A DNA stretch of 64,000 nucleotides from Planctomyces sp. Lineage in GTDB: Bacteria > Planctomycetota > Planctomycetia > Planctomycetales > Planctomycetaceae. The notes under the pieces were generated by a model. That model saw only the letters and a list, made by a program, of their open reading frames with translations, was not told the origin of the DNA and did not search any database. The stretch covers positions 124,001-188,000 of the forward strand of contig JAEUIH010000002.1 of NCBI GenBank assembly GCA_016795105.1. The letters run 5' to 3'. This document shows, one piece after another, positions 25,381 through 35,389 of this stretch. A program made the translations under genes and the position numbers. Within the stretch, counting starts at the first letter, position 1; every line of letters starts with the position of its first letter.

Positions 25381-27789
25381 ACTGAGTGAAGGCTTGCCGG
25401 TGGCTCTGTCCAGTCCACTGCCTGAGGATGACGTTGACTTTTTCAGCGGGCCACTGAGTCGGAAGAGGCTTTGCTTCAGTTTAGGCTCGGCAGGCTTTTC
25501 ATCAGAAGTATTCGTTTCAGAGACCGACTGGAACGTGGCTCGGCCCGATGATCCTGCTGGCACTTCTGATGGCGAGTCTGTCTGTGATTCAGGAGAAAGT
25601 TCGGCCATCTTTTTTGGAGACGGTGGGACTTCAATCGCTGGTTCCTCGGGGAACATTGGTACGGCCTTATCCTCGTTCATCGGTATCGCCGGCATTGGAT
25701 CGATCGGGCTGGCTTCATTTTCGATGGCCGGCCGATCAGGTACTTCAGGCACCTCAGAAGGAGCGGAAAGTACTGCAGTTCCGGAGGTGGAACTCACACC
25801 AGGGACAAACGGTCGGTCCGGACTTCCAGTTGATTCCCATGCAGACGGTGCAGGTTGTCCACCGAATTCGAGTGGTACTGTCTTCAGGTGTGGATTGTCG
25901 ATTGCGTGCGATGTGGCCTCTGCTCGCTTTCGAGCTTCTTCATAGGCCATTGGATTCCATTCACCTTCTGCAAGGTAGACAGCGTGATTCTGAAGCGTCA
26001 TTCCTTTGCGGAAGTTCAGGTCGATGATTGCTTTGTTATATTCAATAATTCCGCGGAGATAAGTTTGGTCGGATTCGCGGAGATCGATTTTCGCATCAAG
26101 AACTCGCTGAATAATCCCTGGATTGCGAAACTTCTCGTTGGTGTTTTCCATACGCAGCTGAATGCCCTGAGCATAGAGTTCAGCGTGCTTGCTCTTCTTG
26201 ACTGCACTGTCTGCGATGGCATACCAGCGGTCCATCTCCAGAAGCGAAGCATTTAGTTCGTAAGCGATTTCTTTTTCCTGAGCACTCAGTACAGCCCGAG
26301 CTTTTGTGAGTCGCAGCTCGTAATTCCTGACCTGTGCTCTGGCCAGACGAAGACCAACCGGCATACTGAATGAAACACCGAGATTCCAGGTCGTGTTGTC
26401 GCCCTGAGTGATGGATTCGTATGCGCTTCGATAGCCCTGGCTGGTGATACCATCATCATCCTCTTCTCCGAAGAGTTGATCGCCGAATCCATTGACACGG
26501 TACTGAGAAACAAAGTCGAGTCGAGGTCGGCTGAGGTTCTTTGCGGCCTTAAGCTGAAGCTCGAGACTGCGGATTTCCCATTTCTGCCGACGTAATTCTG
26601 CTCGATGTGCCAAAGCTTCTGTCAGAGTTGATTTCCAGTCGATTGATAAGCGAGCTTCCGAAGGCTTATCCGTCGGTGTAATGAATTCGCCATCATTCAG
26701 TGTCAGCCCCATCAGGCGACGCAGGCGAGTTTCTTTCTCCAGAACGTCGGCCAGCGAGCCTTTGATTCTGGCATCCATGTCATAGAAGCGAGTTTTCGCA
26801 AAGAGTTCTTCGGTAGGGTCACCGGAATCTGCACGGCCTCGAGCCTGTTCCCATGCTCGCAGGAGGTCTCTCGCAGTCTCGATTTCTGAATCATACAGAC
26901 GCAGGAACAGATACAGATCCCAGTATGCACGTTCTACGTCTCGAACCAGAGTCGCAGACGACTGTTCAAAGTCTACCAGCGAAATATCTGAGTTGATTCG
27001 AGAAATCAGCACGCCCTGAGATACGCCCGACACACCGCGCAGGTTCTGTCCAATTGGACCTGCAATGCGTGTGAACTCTGTACCAGAACCGGCGAGCAGC
27101 GGTTGGCGAAATTCGGCCTGCACGAACCCTGTGTACGCTGAAGGAAAGAGTCGACTTGGCACGTTATTGGCACTGTAGTTCCAGTCATGCTGGACAGAGA
27201 ACGTGCTTGAATTTGCGAATGGTTTCTCCACCTTGCTCGAAAACTGCGCACTTTCTTCGGTGAGAGTGTCACCGGCATCGAGGTTGAGGAACGGAGAATT
27301 CTGAGGATCCTCGGCGCGTCCCCACTGCATGTTGTTTGTGAACAGTGCATCGAAGTCCGAAAGCGCCGCTTCCGGTCCTCGATTGCCGAACAGGAAGCTG
27401 GTCTCCTGAATTGCAGTATCATAGACCGATGCAACTCGAGATGGATTGGCCAGAAGAGGATTGCCAGGCGACCCAAAGGACGAGTCTTCCCGAAGGATCG
27501 CGCCTTTCGACAATGCCAGGCGAACGCACTCGTTCAATGACATCTTTCGATGTTTCACTTCATTGAGATCATTGATACGACGCGGTGCCATGAAAAGATT
27601 GGGATCTGTTTCAGTGGGCGTCTCTTCGACCGGGTATTCGATCGCAGTTGCCATATCTTCATAGTGGGACAGGCTGGAGTCATCGCCGATCAGGTACTGA
27701 AGTCGAGCGTTTGGTCCGGCGCAGCCCGGCAGCATCAGCGCTGCAATCAGCAGCGATACTACGGTGCGTTTCCGTCGGCTTCCTGCCAC
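25363..27789 (-). CDS. TolC-family outer-membrane protein with long C-terminal tail
   Basis: An 808-residue protein. The N-terminus is a lipoprotein signal ending in the lipobox LPGC (about residues 20-23). Two outer-membrane efflux repeats follow, the first beginning near residue 85 (MSLNECVRLAL), with long helical hairpins such as LRRQKWEIRSLELQLKAAK and an NLGVSFSMPVGL strand. TolC-like proteins form the outer-membrane channel of tripartite efflux or type I secretion. Residues from about 625 to the end are Pro/Ser/Glu-rich and apparently disordered, ending in a basic stretch; this tail of about 180 residues is unusual for the family. No inner-membrane pump or adaptor gene is adjacent. Confidence 0.88.
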   Translation of the reverse strand: MAGSRRKRTVVSLLIAALMLPGCAGPNARLQYLIGDDSSLSHYEDMATAIEYPVEETPTETDPNLFMAPRRINDLNEVKHRKMSLNECVRLALSKGAILREDSSFGSPGNPLLANPSRVASVYDTAIQETSFLFGNRGPEAALSDFDALFTNNMQWGRAEDPQNSPFLNLDAGDTLTEESAQFSSKVEKPFANSSTFSVQHDWNYSANNVPSRLFPSAYTGFVQAEFRQPLLAGSGTEFTRIAGPIGQNLRGVSGVSQGVLISRINSDISLVDFEQSSATLVRDVERAYWDLYLFLRLYDSEIETARDLLRAWEQARGRADSGDPTEELFAKTRFYDMDARIKGSLADVLEKETRLRRLMGLTLNDGEFITPTDKPSEARLSIDWKSTLTEALAHRAELRRQKWEIRSLELQLKAAKNLSRPRLDFVSQYRVNGFGDQLFGEEDDDGITSQGYRSAYESITQGDNTTWNLGVSFSMPVGLRLARAQVRNYELRLTKARAVLSAQEKEIAYELNASLLEMDRWYAIADSAVKKSKHAELYAQGIQLRMENTNEKFRNPGIIQRVLDAKIDLRESDQTYLRGIIEYNKAIIDLNFRKGMTLQNHAVYLAEGEWNPMAYEEARKRAEATSHAIDNPHLKTVPLEFGGQPAPSAWESTGSPDRPFVPGVSSTSGTAVLSAPSEVPEVPDRPAIENEASPIDPMPAIPMNEDKAVPMFPEEPAIEVPPSPKKMAELSPESQTDSPSEVPAGSSGRATFQSVSETNTSDEKPAEPKLKQSLFRLSGPLKKSTSSSGSGLDRATGKPSLSGKSRL

Positions 27790-27891
27790 GATGTTGATCT
27801 CCCGTACGGATTCTCAATTCAGCAGACCCACTGATTGAGCCCATCCTGTTCAACTGTTCCTGTTTCTTTGCTGCTGAAACGACCTGACCAA

Positions 27892-27912
27892 ACGACTCAT
27901 TTTGTGAGTCGT
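27892..27912. promoter_or_regulatory. Palindrome in the tolC-mazG divergent region
   Basis: ACGACTCA-TTTTG-TGAGTCGT is a perfect 8-bp inverted repeat. It lies about 100 nt before the TolC-family start and about 190 nt before mazG, within the 312-bp divergent intergenic region. It may be an operator or a leader hairpin. No other signal was identified in the gap. Confidence 0.35.
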
Positions 27913-28101
27913 GGCCACGAAACATTCCAGGCGCAAAGCTTTACAGAATCGATATCGTCAGAACAATCGCTAAACTTTGCCCAAACTGTTCGACCGGAAC
28001 GATCACCGCCCCTGCGGGGAGTCATTTGGCCGGATCTGCCGAATTGATCCCGGAATCGGCAACAAGAAACTCTCCAATTGAAGGACTGCGAGCAACAATT
28101 G

Positions 28102-29001
28102 ATGGATTCAAACTCTCCCACGCCGCCCACCGGGAACCCTCCGGACTTCGATACTTTGTTGCCGGAGTTTCGCCGACTGTGTGAGACGATTGCCCGACTT
28201 CGCGGTCCAGGCGGTTGCCCATGGGATCAGCAGCAGACGATGAAGTCCATAAAGCCGTATACGCTTGAAGAAACGTATGAGCTTCTGGAAGCAATCGACT
28301 CTGATAATAACGTTGCTATCTGCGAAGAGCTCGGAGATGTTCTGCTGCAGGTCGTTCTGGATGCTCAAATCGCTGCTGACGAACAACGCTTTGATCTCAG
28401 CGATGTCGTTCGAGTCCTTACGGACAAGATGATTCGTCGACATCCTCACGTCTTTGGAAATGCAGAGCTGAAGACCTCCGAGGATGTGAAACAGCACTGG
28501 CAGACGGCCAAAATGCAGGAAAAGCCAGAACGCAGTTCTCGGCTGGATGGCATTCCCGCGGCACTTCCCGAACTCGCTCGTGCCGCCCGAATTACTGGGC
28601 GCGCTGCTTCTGCAGGTTACGATTTTCCGGATCGAAACATGTTGTTTGCGAAGCTCAAAGAAGAACTTCAGGAACTCGGTGAGGAGCTGTTTTCAGACGG
28701 CCGGATCCCGGAAGTCCCTGCTCAGGTCGATTCAGAGCGTGTTCCGGATACTCCACTCCTGAATTCTGAGGCAAAAGACAGGGCGGAGTCCGAACTTGGC
28801 GACGTCCTGTTTGTCCTCGCCAATATTGCGAGACGTTGGGGGATCAATCCGGAAGAAGCACTTCGTCGCAGCAACGCGAAGTTTTCCAGACGGTTTCAGG
28901 CGATCGAGCGTGCGATGGAACTTCAGGGAAAACCTATGGATCATGCAACACTTATCGAAATGGAGAATGCATATCAGGCGGCAAAACGGGCTGGCATCTG
29001 A
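28102..29001 (+). CDS. mazG: MazG nucleoside triphosphate pyrophosphohydrolase
   Basis: A 299-residue MazG that hydrolyses noncanonical or excess NTPs to NMP and PPi. The first MazG domain has GGCPWDQQQT followed by TLEETYELLEAID and CEELGDVLLQVVLDAQIA, giving the EExxE...ExxD magnesium-binding pattern. The second domain repeats this as AESELGDVLFVLANIARRWGINPEEALR. Between the two lies an insert of about 30 residues rich in charged and Pro/Val residues (SDGRIPEVPAQVDSERVPDTP) that is longer than in E. coli MazG (263 residues). The start ATG 28102 is preferred over the in-frame TTG at 28078. Confidence 0.93.
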   Translation: MDSNSPTPPTGNPPDFDTLLPEFRRLCETIARLRGPGGCPWDQQQTMKSIKPYTLEETYELLEAIDSDNNVAICEELGDVLLQVVLDAQIAADEQRFDLSDVVRVLTDKMIRRHPHVFGNAELKTSEDVKQHWQTAKMQEKPERSSRLDGIPAALPELARAARITGRAASAGYDFPDRNMLFAKLKEELQELGEELFSDGRIPEVPAQVDSERVPDTPLLNSEAKDRAESELGDVLFVLANIARRWGINPEEALRRSNAKFSRRFQAIERAMELQGKPMDHATLIEMENAYQAAKRAGI

Positions 29002-29100
29002 AATGATTTCCAGCCGGAAACGGCTCTCGTGAAGAATCGAGGAGGATTTTGGATCAAAGGGTCATCTCTTAAATCAGGTTGAATACATGGAATTCCGGGA

Positions 29101-29119
29101 TTCGGCAGATTCTGCCGAA
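29101..29119. other. Hairpin upstream of the acetolactate synthase gene
   Basis: TTCGGCA-GATTC-TGCCGAA is a perfect 7-bp inverted repeat in the 280-bp gap between mazG and the acetolactate synthase gene. It could end mazG transcription or lie in the leader of the biosynthetic gene. There is no T-run, and no leader peptide rich in branched amino acids was seen. Confidence 0.35.
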
Positions 29120-29281
29120 ATCAGGGGTCGAACACTTCGCCCCGGATTCATACACTGATTGACTGAGACCGAAGGCGATCGGAATGAATTCAGCGTCTTG
29201 GGATACCGACAAACGATCCACGGACGACTTTCTTCCGCACGCGGATCTGATTTTTGGACAAGTTTAGTCGAGGTAACTGCG

Positions 29282-31057
29282 TTGGCTACTGTTGATAAGG
29301 CCGTTCAAACCATTAATGGTGCTCAGATTCTGGTCGAGATGCTGATTCGACTGGGCACGGAGCATATTTTTGCATATCCTGGCGGCTGCAGTATGCCACT
29401 GCACCAGGCACTCCGGGAAAAGCGCAACGAGATTCGTACCATTCTTCCTCGCCATGAGCAGGGCGGCTGTTTCGCGGCTCAGGGTATCGCCAGATCCACC
29501 GGCAAGGTGGGTGTTTGTATGGCGACAAGTGGTCCGGGCGCAACCAACCTCGTCACTGGCATTGCCGATGCAAAGCTCGACAGTATCCCCATGGTTGCCA
29601 TCACAGGTCAAGTTCCACAGAGCGTCATCGGCAGCGATGCGTTTCAGGAAACGCCCATGGTGGAAGTGTGCCGCGCGATCACGAAGCACCATTATATGAT
29701 CACCGATATTCGTGACGTTGCACGAATAGTGAAGGAAGCATTTTACATTGCTTCTACGGGGCGACCCGGCCCGGTCCTGATTGACTTTCCGAAGGATGTT
29801 CAGCTGACATCGGTTCCTCTGAACGAAGTTGACTTTGATCCTCCGGTGCGATTGCCGGGTTATCGTCCGGAAGTTCGTAAACCAGCCCCTGAGCAGGTTA
29901 AGCAGGTCATTGCCGCGATTCGACGATCGCGCCGTCCGGTGCTTTATGTGGGAGGCGGTTGCATCCAGGCTGAGGCATCCGAAGAGCTGACGAAGTTCGC
30001 TCTGCGGACTGGAATTCCGGTGGCAATGACCGTGATGGGGCTGGGTGTGTTCCCTGGCACTCATCCTCAGTCGCTCCACATGCTGGGAATGCATGGAACG
30101 GTGTACGCGAATTACGCGGTTGACCAGTCGGACCTGCTGTTGGCGTTTGGAGTTCGTTTCGATGACCGGGTGACGGGCAAGCTCGCAGAATTCGCCAAAC
30201 ACGGCAAGATCGTGCACATCGATGTGGACCCCTCTGAGATTCACAAGAATAAAGAAGCTCACATACCTGTTGTTGCTGACATCAAAGAAGCGCTGGTTGC
30301 CCTGAATACAGCGTTAACCGATGAAGACATCCCGGAACTGAGCGAATGGAAACATCAGATCGCGGTCTGGAAAGAGAAGTTCCCATTAACTTACGCTGAC
30401 GCTGGCGATCAGATTCTTCAGCAATATGCCATCGATGAACTTTGCCGACAGACGATTGATCGCGACGCTTATGTTTCAGTTGGTGTGGGTCAGCACCAGA
30501 TGTGGGCTGCTCAGTTCTATAAGTTCAACAAACCTCGCCACTGGCTCAGTAGTTCGGGTCTGGGGACAATGGGATTTGGACTTCCAGCCGCGATGGGGGT
30601 TCAGACGGCATTCCCGGATAAACTTGTGGTTGACATAGATGGCGACGGCTCCTTCCAGATGAATATTCAGGAACTCGCAACTTTGTTCTGTGAGAAACTG
30701 CCGGTCAAGATTCTGCTGTTGAATAATCAGCATCTTGGGATGGTGGTCCAATGGGAAGATCGGTTCAATTCCGGCCGTCGTGCTCATACGTACCTCGGCC
30801 CCGTTGATCACCCGGAAGCGCTTGGTGAAGGCGATGGTGCGATGCCGGAAGAAACCTTCCCGAACTTCGTTCAGATCGCTCGCGGCTACGGGGTTACTGC
30901 CCGACAGGTCCGCAGCAAGAAGGAGTATCCAGCGGCACTGGCAGAGATGCTGCAGCACGATGGTCCATATCTGCTGGACGTAATTTGTCCGTATCAGGAA
31001 CACGTGCTTCCAATGATTCCAAGCGGCCAAACCGTTCGCGAAATCATTACTGAATAA
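29282..31057 (+). CDS. ilvB: Acetolactate synthase large subunit
   Basis: A 591-residue thiamine-diphosphate enzyme that makes acetolactate in valine, leucine and isoleucine synthesis. The likely start is TTG 29282, giving [15 protein letters not shown], because GAGG at 29270-29273 sits 8 nt upstream and the protein then begins at the usual place; the frame is open about 120 nt further upstream. Motifs: [15 protein letters not shown] with a downstream catalytic Glu in [23 protein letters not shown], and the ThDP-binding [15 protein letters not shown]...[13 protein letters not shown]. No small regulatory subunit gene follows, so that partner must lie elsewhere. Confidence 0.94.
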   Translation: MATVDKAVQTINGAQILVEMLIRLGTEHIFAYPGGCSMPLHQALREKRNEIRTILPRHEQGGCFAAQGIARSTGKVGVCMATSGPGATNLVTGIADAKLDSIPMVAITGQVPQSVIGSDAFQETPMVEVCRAITKHHYMITDIRDVARIVKEAFYIASTGRPGPVLIDFPKDVQLTSVPLNEVDFDPPVRLPGYRPEVRKPAPEQVKQVIAAIRRSRRPVLYVGGGCIQAEASEELTKFALRTGIPVAMTVMGLGVFPGTHPQSLHMLGMHGTVYANYAVDQSDLLLAFGVRFDDRVTGKLAEFAKHGKIVHIDVDPSEIHKNKEAHIPVVADIKEALVALNTALTDEDIPELSEWKHQIAVWKEKFPLTYADAGDQILQQYAIDELCRQTIDRDAYVSVGVGQHQMWAAQFYKFNKPRHWLSSSGLGTMGFGLPAAMGVQTAFPDKLVVDIDGDGSFQMNIQELATLFCEKLPVKILLLNNQHLGMVVQWEDRFNSGRRAHTYLGPVDHPEALGEGDGAMPEETFPNFVQIARGYGVTARQVRSKKEYPAALAEMLQHDGPYLLDVICPYQEHVLPMIPSGQTVREIITE

Positions 31058-31097
31058 TCCATTTCACGCATAGTATCCCTGCTGGAGACCGCTTGAA

Positions 31098-32702
31098 TTG
31101 AAGCATGTTTCATGGTGGTGGGATGATCGGACTTCAGGCAGTGTTCAGCGTTATCTTCTGATAATGCTGACACTGCTTTTTTCCTGCGCTTCGGCTTCCG
31201 CGGATCTGCTGGACGAGATCCGTTCGAGAGGTGTTCTTCGCTGGGGGGCCGACCAGGAGGGTGGCGGCCCGTTTGTATATCCCGCAGACGATGATCCCGG
31301 GCGATTGATTGGCTTCGAAGTTGAACTCGCTGAACTCATTGCCGCGGAAATTGGTGTAAAAGCCGAATTCTGTCAGGGGCAATGGGACAAGCTGCCGGAT
31401 CTTGTGGATCGTGGAGATATCGACGTTGTCCTCAACGGTTACGAATGGACAAGTGCTCGTGCGGATCGCTACGGTGTATCGATCCCGTACTACATCTATG
31501 AACTACAGTTATTGGTCAGGTCCTCAGACCCCACTCTCCAGTCGTGGGATGATTTGCTGAAACCGCTTGATGGCCGGAAACGCCGTGTCTCAGTTCTTGG
31601 TGGAGCAGCCGCTCAGGACTATGTTGAACAGTTTGCGGGCGACAAAGTGGAGTTGTCTTTGTTCGACGGTGTGACAGATGCACTTCGAGCGACCGAACTC
31701 GCCGCGGATGGAATCGATGCCAATGTTCAGGACCTTCCGATCTGGACCTTTTATTCTGCTGGATTCCCGGAACTCCGATCGGTGGGCCCACCTGTTGGCA
31801 GAGGGTACTACGTGGCGATTGTCCGAAAGGACGAAGAGACTCTGCTGCGAGCCATCAATCAGGCGATTATTCGAGCCCTTCAGGATGGTCGCCTGCGAAA
31901 GATTTTTGAGAAGTACAATCTTTGGAACAATACGCAGTCTCTGAGAGGACTGGAAACTTCTGCTGCTGGCGGATTTGTTGGCGACATATCGAGTTCATCT
32001 ATCGATGCAAATGGTGATTCATCGGTGGAGACGTATCGCGAGGTCCGGAACTGGGAGGTACTCCGACAGCGGAGTGGACTTTTGATTACTGCGGCCGGCG
32101 TGACAGTCGCGTTATCGGTCTGTGCGATGCCTCTTGCAATTCTTGTCGGCCTGACGATGGCTTTGTTAAGACTGTACGGACCCAAATGGTCCGGTCAACT
32201 TGCCACAATTTATGTGGAAGTTGTTCGGGGAACGCCTCTCGTTCTGCAGCTGTATGTGATCTTTTTTCTGCTGCCGGAAATTGGGATTTCGATAAATGCA
32301 TTTGTGGCCGCTGTCATTGGACTTGCGCTGAACTATTCTGCGTACGAAGCTGAGATCTATCGTGCCGGCCTGCAGGCAATTCCTCGGGGTCAGATGGAAG
32401 CCGCATTGTCGCTCGGGATGTCTCGCAATATGGCGCTTCGCAGGATCATTGTTCCGCAGGCAACCAGAATCGTCATTCCTCCCGTGACCAACGACTTTAT
32501 TGCACTCTTCAAAGACACAGCAGTCTGCTCTGTGATCACCGTTGTTGAGCTTTCCAAGGAGTATTACATACAGGCACGCAGCACGGGCGCCATCCTGGAA
32601 CTTGGGCTTCTGACTGCTTTATTGTATTTGATTATGAGTTATCCGCTGTCGATTCTGGCAGGTCAGATGGAAAAGCGTCTGTCGCGGGAGAAAACAGCAT
32701 GA
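31098..32702 (+). CDS. Amino-acid ABC transporter, fused substrate-binding and permease
   Basis: A 534-residue fusion. Residues 1-35 form a signal peptide or membrane anchor ending in SCASASA. Residues about 37-265 are a family 3 solute-binding domain (GVLRWGADQEGGGPF, GFEVELAELIAAEIG, GDIDVVLNGYEWT). Residues about 310-525 are a His/Glu/Gln-type permease with the EAA loop EAALSLGMSRNMALRRIIVPQA. Such fusions import polar amino acids; the exact substrate is not predictable. The first codon appears to be TTG, with GGAG 11 nt upstream; the next in-frame ATG (31164) would cut the signal. The stop overlaps the ATPase start (ATGA). Confidence 0.9.
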   Translation: MKHVSWWWDDRTSGSVQRYLLIMLTLLFSCASASADLLDEIRSRGVLRWGADQEGGGPFVYPADDDPGRLIGFEVELAELIAAEIGVKAEFCQGQWDKLPDLVDRGDIDVVLNGYEWTSARADRYGVSIPYYIYELQLLVRSSDPTLQSWDDLLKPLDGRKRRVSVLGGAAAQDYVEQFAGDKVELSLFDGVTDALRATELAADGIDANVQDLPIWTFYSAGFPELRSVGPPVGRGYYVAIVRKDEETLLRAINQAIIRALQDGRLRKIFEKYNLWNNTQSLRGLETSAAGGFVGDISSSSIDANGDSSVETYREVRNWEVLRQRSGLLITAAGVTVALSVCAMPLAILVGLTMALLRLYGPKWSGQLATIYVEVVRGTPLVLQLYVIFFLLPEIGISINAFVAAVIGLALNYSAYEAEIYRAGLQAIPRGQMEAALSLGMSRNMALRRIIVPQATRIVIPPVTNDFIALFKDTAVCSVITVVELSKEYYIQARSTGAILELGLLTALLYLIMSYPLSILAGQMEKRLSREKTA

Positions 32703-33433
32703 TTAGACTCAGTGAAATCACCAAACGATACGGCCAGATGGAGATTCTTCGGGGCGTGACGCTGGAGGTCGCGTCCGGCGAAGTCTGCGTGCTACTGGGC
32801 CCTTCGGGCGGTGGCAAAAGCACGCTCTTACGAACGATTAATGGTCTCGAGACTTTTGATGGAGGTACCATCGAAGTTGCTGGCTTGAAACTGGTGCCTG
32901 GAACAGGTATCGAACGAGATCGAACTCTGCACGAGATTCGCAAACGTGTCGGAATGGTCTTTCAGCAGTTCAATCTGTTTCCACACCGGACAGTGCTGGA
33001 GAACGTGATTGAGGCCCCCGTTCATGTTCTTCGTCAGTCAAAAGAGGAAGCGATTCAGCGAGCGCGTGGGCTGCTGGACCGTGTTGGTCTGCTTGAAAAA
33101 GCACACACTCGGCCAGCGTCTTTGTCCGGAGGACAGCAACAACGCGTCGCCATTGCCCGCGCGTTGGCAATGAATCCCGAAGCGATTCTGTTCGATGAGC
33201 CGACCAGCGCCCTTGATCCGCGGACCACAGCGGAAGTGATCAGCGTGATGCAGGATCTTGCTCAGTCTGGTCAACAGATGATCGTTGTCACACATGCCAT
33301 GTCATTTGCAAAGACGGTTGCCCATCGGGTTCACATCCTGCAGGCAGGCCGAATTATTGAGTCGGGAACTCCCGAACAGGTCTTTGAGAACCCTCAGAAC
33401 CCGGCAACTCGTGAATTTCTGAAGTCGGAATAG
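32699..33433 (+). CDS. Amino-acid ABC transporter ATPase
   Basis: A 244-residue ATPase of the GlnQ/HisP type that powers the fused binding-protein/permease encoded immediately upstream, with a 4-nt overlap. Walker A is GPSGGGKST (about residues 34-42), the Q-loop is [10 protein letters not shown], the ABC signature LSGGQQQRV, Walker [14 protein letters not shown] and the switch His is in VVTHAMSFA. All catalytic motifs are intact. The two genes form a complete importer if the permease works as a homodimer, which is the norm for fused versions. Confidence 0.95.
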   Translation: MIRLSEITKRYGQMEILRGVTLEVASGEVCVLLGPSGGGKSTLLRTINGLETFDGGTIEVAGLKLVPGTGIERDRTLHEIRKRVGMVFQQFNLFPHRTVLENVIEAPVHVLRQSKEEAIQRARGLLDRVGLLEKAHTRPASLSGGQQQRVAIARALAMNPEAILFDEPTSALDPRTTAEVISVMQDLAQSGQQMIVVTHAMSFAKTVAHRVHILQAGRIIESGTPEQVFENPQNPATREFLKSE

Positions 33434-33637
33434 CCCCAACGGGGAATCCCCGATATGGCAGAGTCGGCATAACCTGCTAGACTTTTCAAATTCAGGCCCA
33501 TGGAGTGCTGAGTCATCTGAGGGGCTCTTTCGAGTACCCCGCTCAGCCAGGAGAAGGCATTTTGCCGTCGTTCTGTATGTTATCACTTCTGAAGTCAAAT
33601 GATCATTCATGTGCTGTTTTAGTGCAGGGCACATTGT

Positions 33638-34870
33638 ATGCATAAACTGATCATTGACGAAAAGTATGAGTTTATTCCTCCGCACAGGGGAAAGTTCTGG
33701 TCCTGGGCATTTCGCAAGTTCCTGCTGCGATCGTTTCTCCGACGAAGTTATGGAATCACCGGATGGACTCTGGAAGGGCTCGACAACCTGCGAGCCTCAA
33801 TAAAAAGTGGCCACGGCATCCTGCTGTGCCCGAATCACTGCCGTCCCTCCGATCCGATGATGATGGGCGTGATTGTCAAAGAGACCCCCTGTCACGTTTA
33901 TGCAATGGCCAGCTGGCATATTTTTAAGCAGAGCCGACTGGAGAACTTTATTGTCCGCCGAATTGGCGGTTTCAGCGTCTACCGTGAAGGTCTCGACCGC
34001 CAGGCCCTGGAAACATCGATTGATATCGTGGCCTCTGCCGAACGGCCTTTGGTGATCTTTCCTGAAGGCGTTATTTCACGCTCCAACGATCGACTGCTGC
34101 CGCTGATGGAGGGAGTTTCTTTTGTTGCCAGAACCGCTGCAAAGAAACGTGCAAAGTTGGCAACACCCGGAAAGGTTGTGATACACCCCGTTGCAATACG
34201 GTATCAACTTCAGGGAACTCCGGAGGACTCTGTTGGAGAAGTTCTTACGGCTCTCGAAGGACGAACGTTCTGGCAGGCTCATCATCATCTTCCGATTCGC
34301 GACCGCATTTCTCAGCTCGGCAAAGCCCTGATGGCCAGTCGTGAAGTTGAGTATTTTGGTTCCCCGCAGGTGGGGCGTGTCTCAGAAAGAAAGCAACGTC
34401 TGATCCGTCGAGTCCTTGAGCCGATTGAATGTCTCTTGTTTGGAAGTGAACGCTCCGGAGATGTGATTTCCAGAGTCAAGGAAATTCGGTCAACGATTGT
34501 TCCAAAACTCCTCGATCCAGCATTGCCTGACGCAGAACGAACCACATGCTGGCGACAACTGACCGATGTTTATTACATCCAGTGCCTTTCACTGTATCCA
34601 CCCCATTACCTCGATGACGATACCTACGGGATTGTGACTCCGGAACGTATCGTGGAAACCGTTCATCGCCTCGAAGAAGACTTGACTGACAAGGTCACCA
34701 TTAAACCGGAATGGCATGCACACTTCAAAATTGGGGAAGCAATCGAAGTTGATCCGGCTGGTCGAAGAGTGAAGGGCGTTGATCCATTAATGCAGACGCT
34801 CCGACAAAACATGCTGCAGCTGCTGGGGGTTGATGACTGGTGGCCGGATTTCTTTGAACAACCCAGCTGA
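33638..34870 (+). CDS. PlsC-like acyltransferase
   Basis: A 410-residue protein with a 1-acylglycerol-3-phosphate acyltransferase domain in the first 240 residues. The catalytic HX4D is in CPNHCRPSD (about residue 70), the second block appears as GGFSVYREGLDRQ and the substrate block as VIFPEGVISRSND (about 143-155). The C-terminal 170 residues are helical and of unknown role, making it longer than PlsC (about 240). It contains no clear membrane helix. It probably acylates a lysophospholipid or related acceptor. It is isolated, about 200 nt after the ABC transporter. Confidence 0.85.
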   Translation: MHKLIIDEKYEFIPPHRGKFWSWAFRKFLLRSFLRRSYGITGWTLEGLDNLRASIKSGHGILLCPNHCRPSDPMMMGVIVKETPCHVYAMASWHIFKQSRLENFIVRRIGGFSVYREGLDRQALETSIDIVASAERPLVIFPEGVISRSNDRLLPLMEGVSFVARTAAKKRAKLATPGKVVIHPVAIRYQLQGTPEDSVGEVLTALEGRTFWQAHHHLPIRDRISQLGKALMASREVEYFGSPQVGRVSERKQRLIRRVLEPIECLLFGSERSGDVISRVKEIRSTIVPKLLDPALPDAERTTCWRQLTDVYYIQCLSLYPPHYLDDDTYGIVTPERIVETVHRLEEDLTDKVTIKPEWHAHFKIGEAIEVDPAGRRVKGVDPLMQTLRQNMLQLLGVDDWWPDFFEQPS

Positions 34871-34909
34871 ACTCACATCCATCAGAAACGAATCAGCTCA
34901 TGACTCGTC

Positions 34910-34931
34910 GACACCGTTCAGAAGCGGTGTC
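34910..34931 (+). terminator. Hairpin after the PlsC-like gene
   Basis: GACACCG-TTCAGAAG-CGGTGTC is a perfect 7-bp stem about 40 nt after the stop codon, followed by CTCTTAACTTAAAT. The tail is only partly T-rich, so this is a moderate terminator candidate. Confidence 0.4.
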
Positions 34932-35389
34932 CTCTTAACTTAAATTCGATGTGTCGATACTTGTTGTCCTCCCGCAAGGGACTCGGATTCCGTTCCCTCT
35001 GCGGTCACTTGTCGTCACGCTCACAGAGTCGCATAGCGTCAGTCGCACCGCTTCAATTTGGCTCGATACAGCGCCAAACGACATGCCTGGCCAGAACACC
35101 TGAAGATTCGGATTTGGTGCACAGTGGCACAAAGACACTGAGGGAATCGGGTTCAACGCAGCGATTCGATCATTGGCAGAAGAATGGGGGCAGGAGAATG
35201 GTAGAGCCCGGCATTCTTTTGCCCTCATGCCTATGCAGGTCCATCGCATTCACGCTGCTCTAAGAATGGATGTGCTTTGGTTCAGAGGATCGTGTCCTTT
35301 CGGCACGTGAAGTGGATCTCGACACGAAATCTCATGGCATCCGGCAGGAAGCATCGTTCAATTGCCTTCTCAAACGCCGGACGCCTCAA
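34932..35389. other. Intergenic stretch without recognised content
   Basis: About 460 bp between the PlsC-like gene and a convergent membrane-protein gene. Reading frames of about 100 codons exist on both strands, but they have Cys/Ser/Arg-rich, low-plausibility translations and no start signals. No repeat, RNA gene or pseudogene was recognised. Confidence 0.5.

Noticed and set aside
29264-30262. Long minus-strand reading frame of over 300 codons
   Set aside because: It lies wholly inside the well-supported acetolactate synthase gene and its translation is Cys/His/Arg-rich with no family resemblance.
33434-33637. CCCC-AAC-GGGG hairpin after the ABC transporter as terminator
   Set aside because: Stem of only four base pairs and no T-run.
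34935-35263. Overlapping frames of about 100 codons on both strands in an intergenic gap
   Set aside because: No start signal, improbable composition and no similarity I can recognise.
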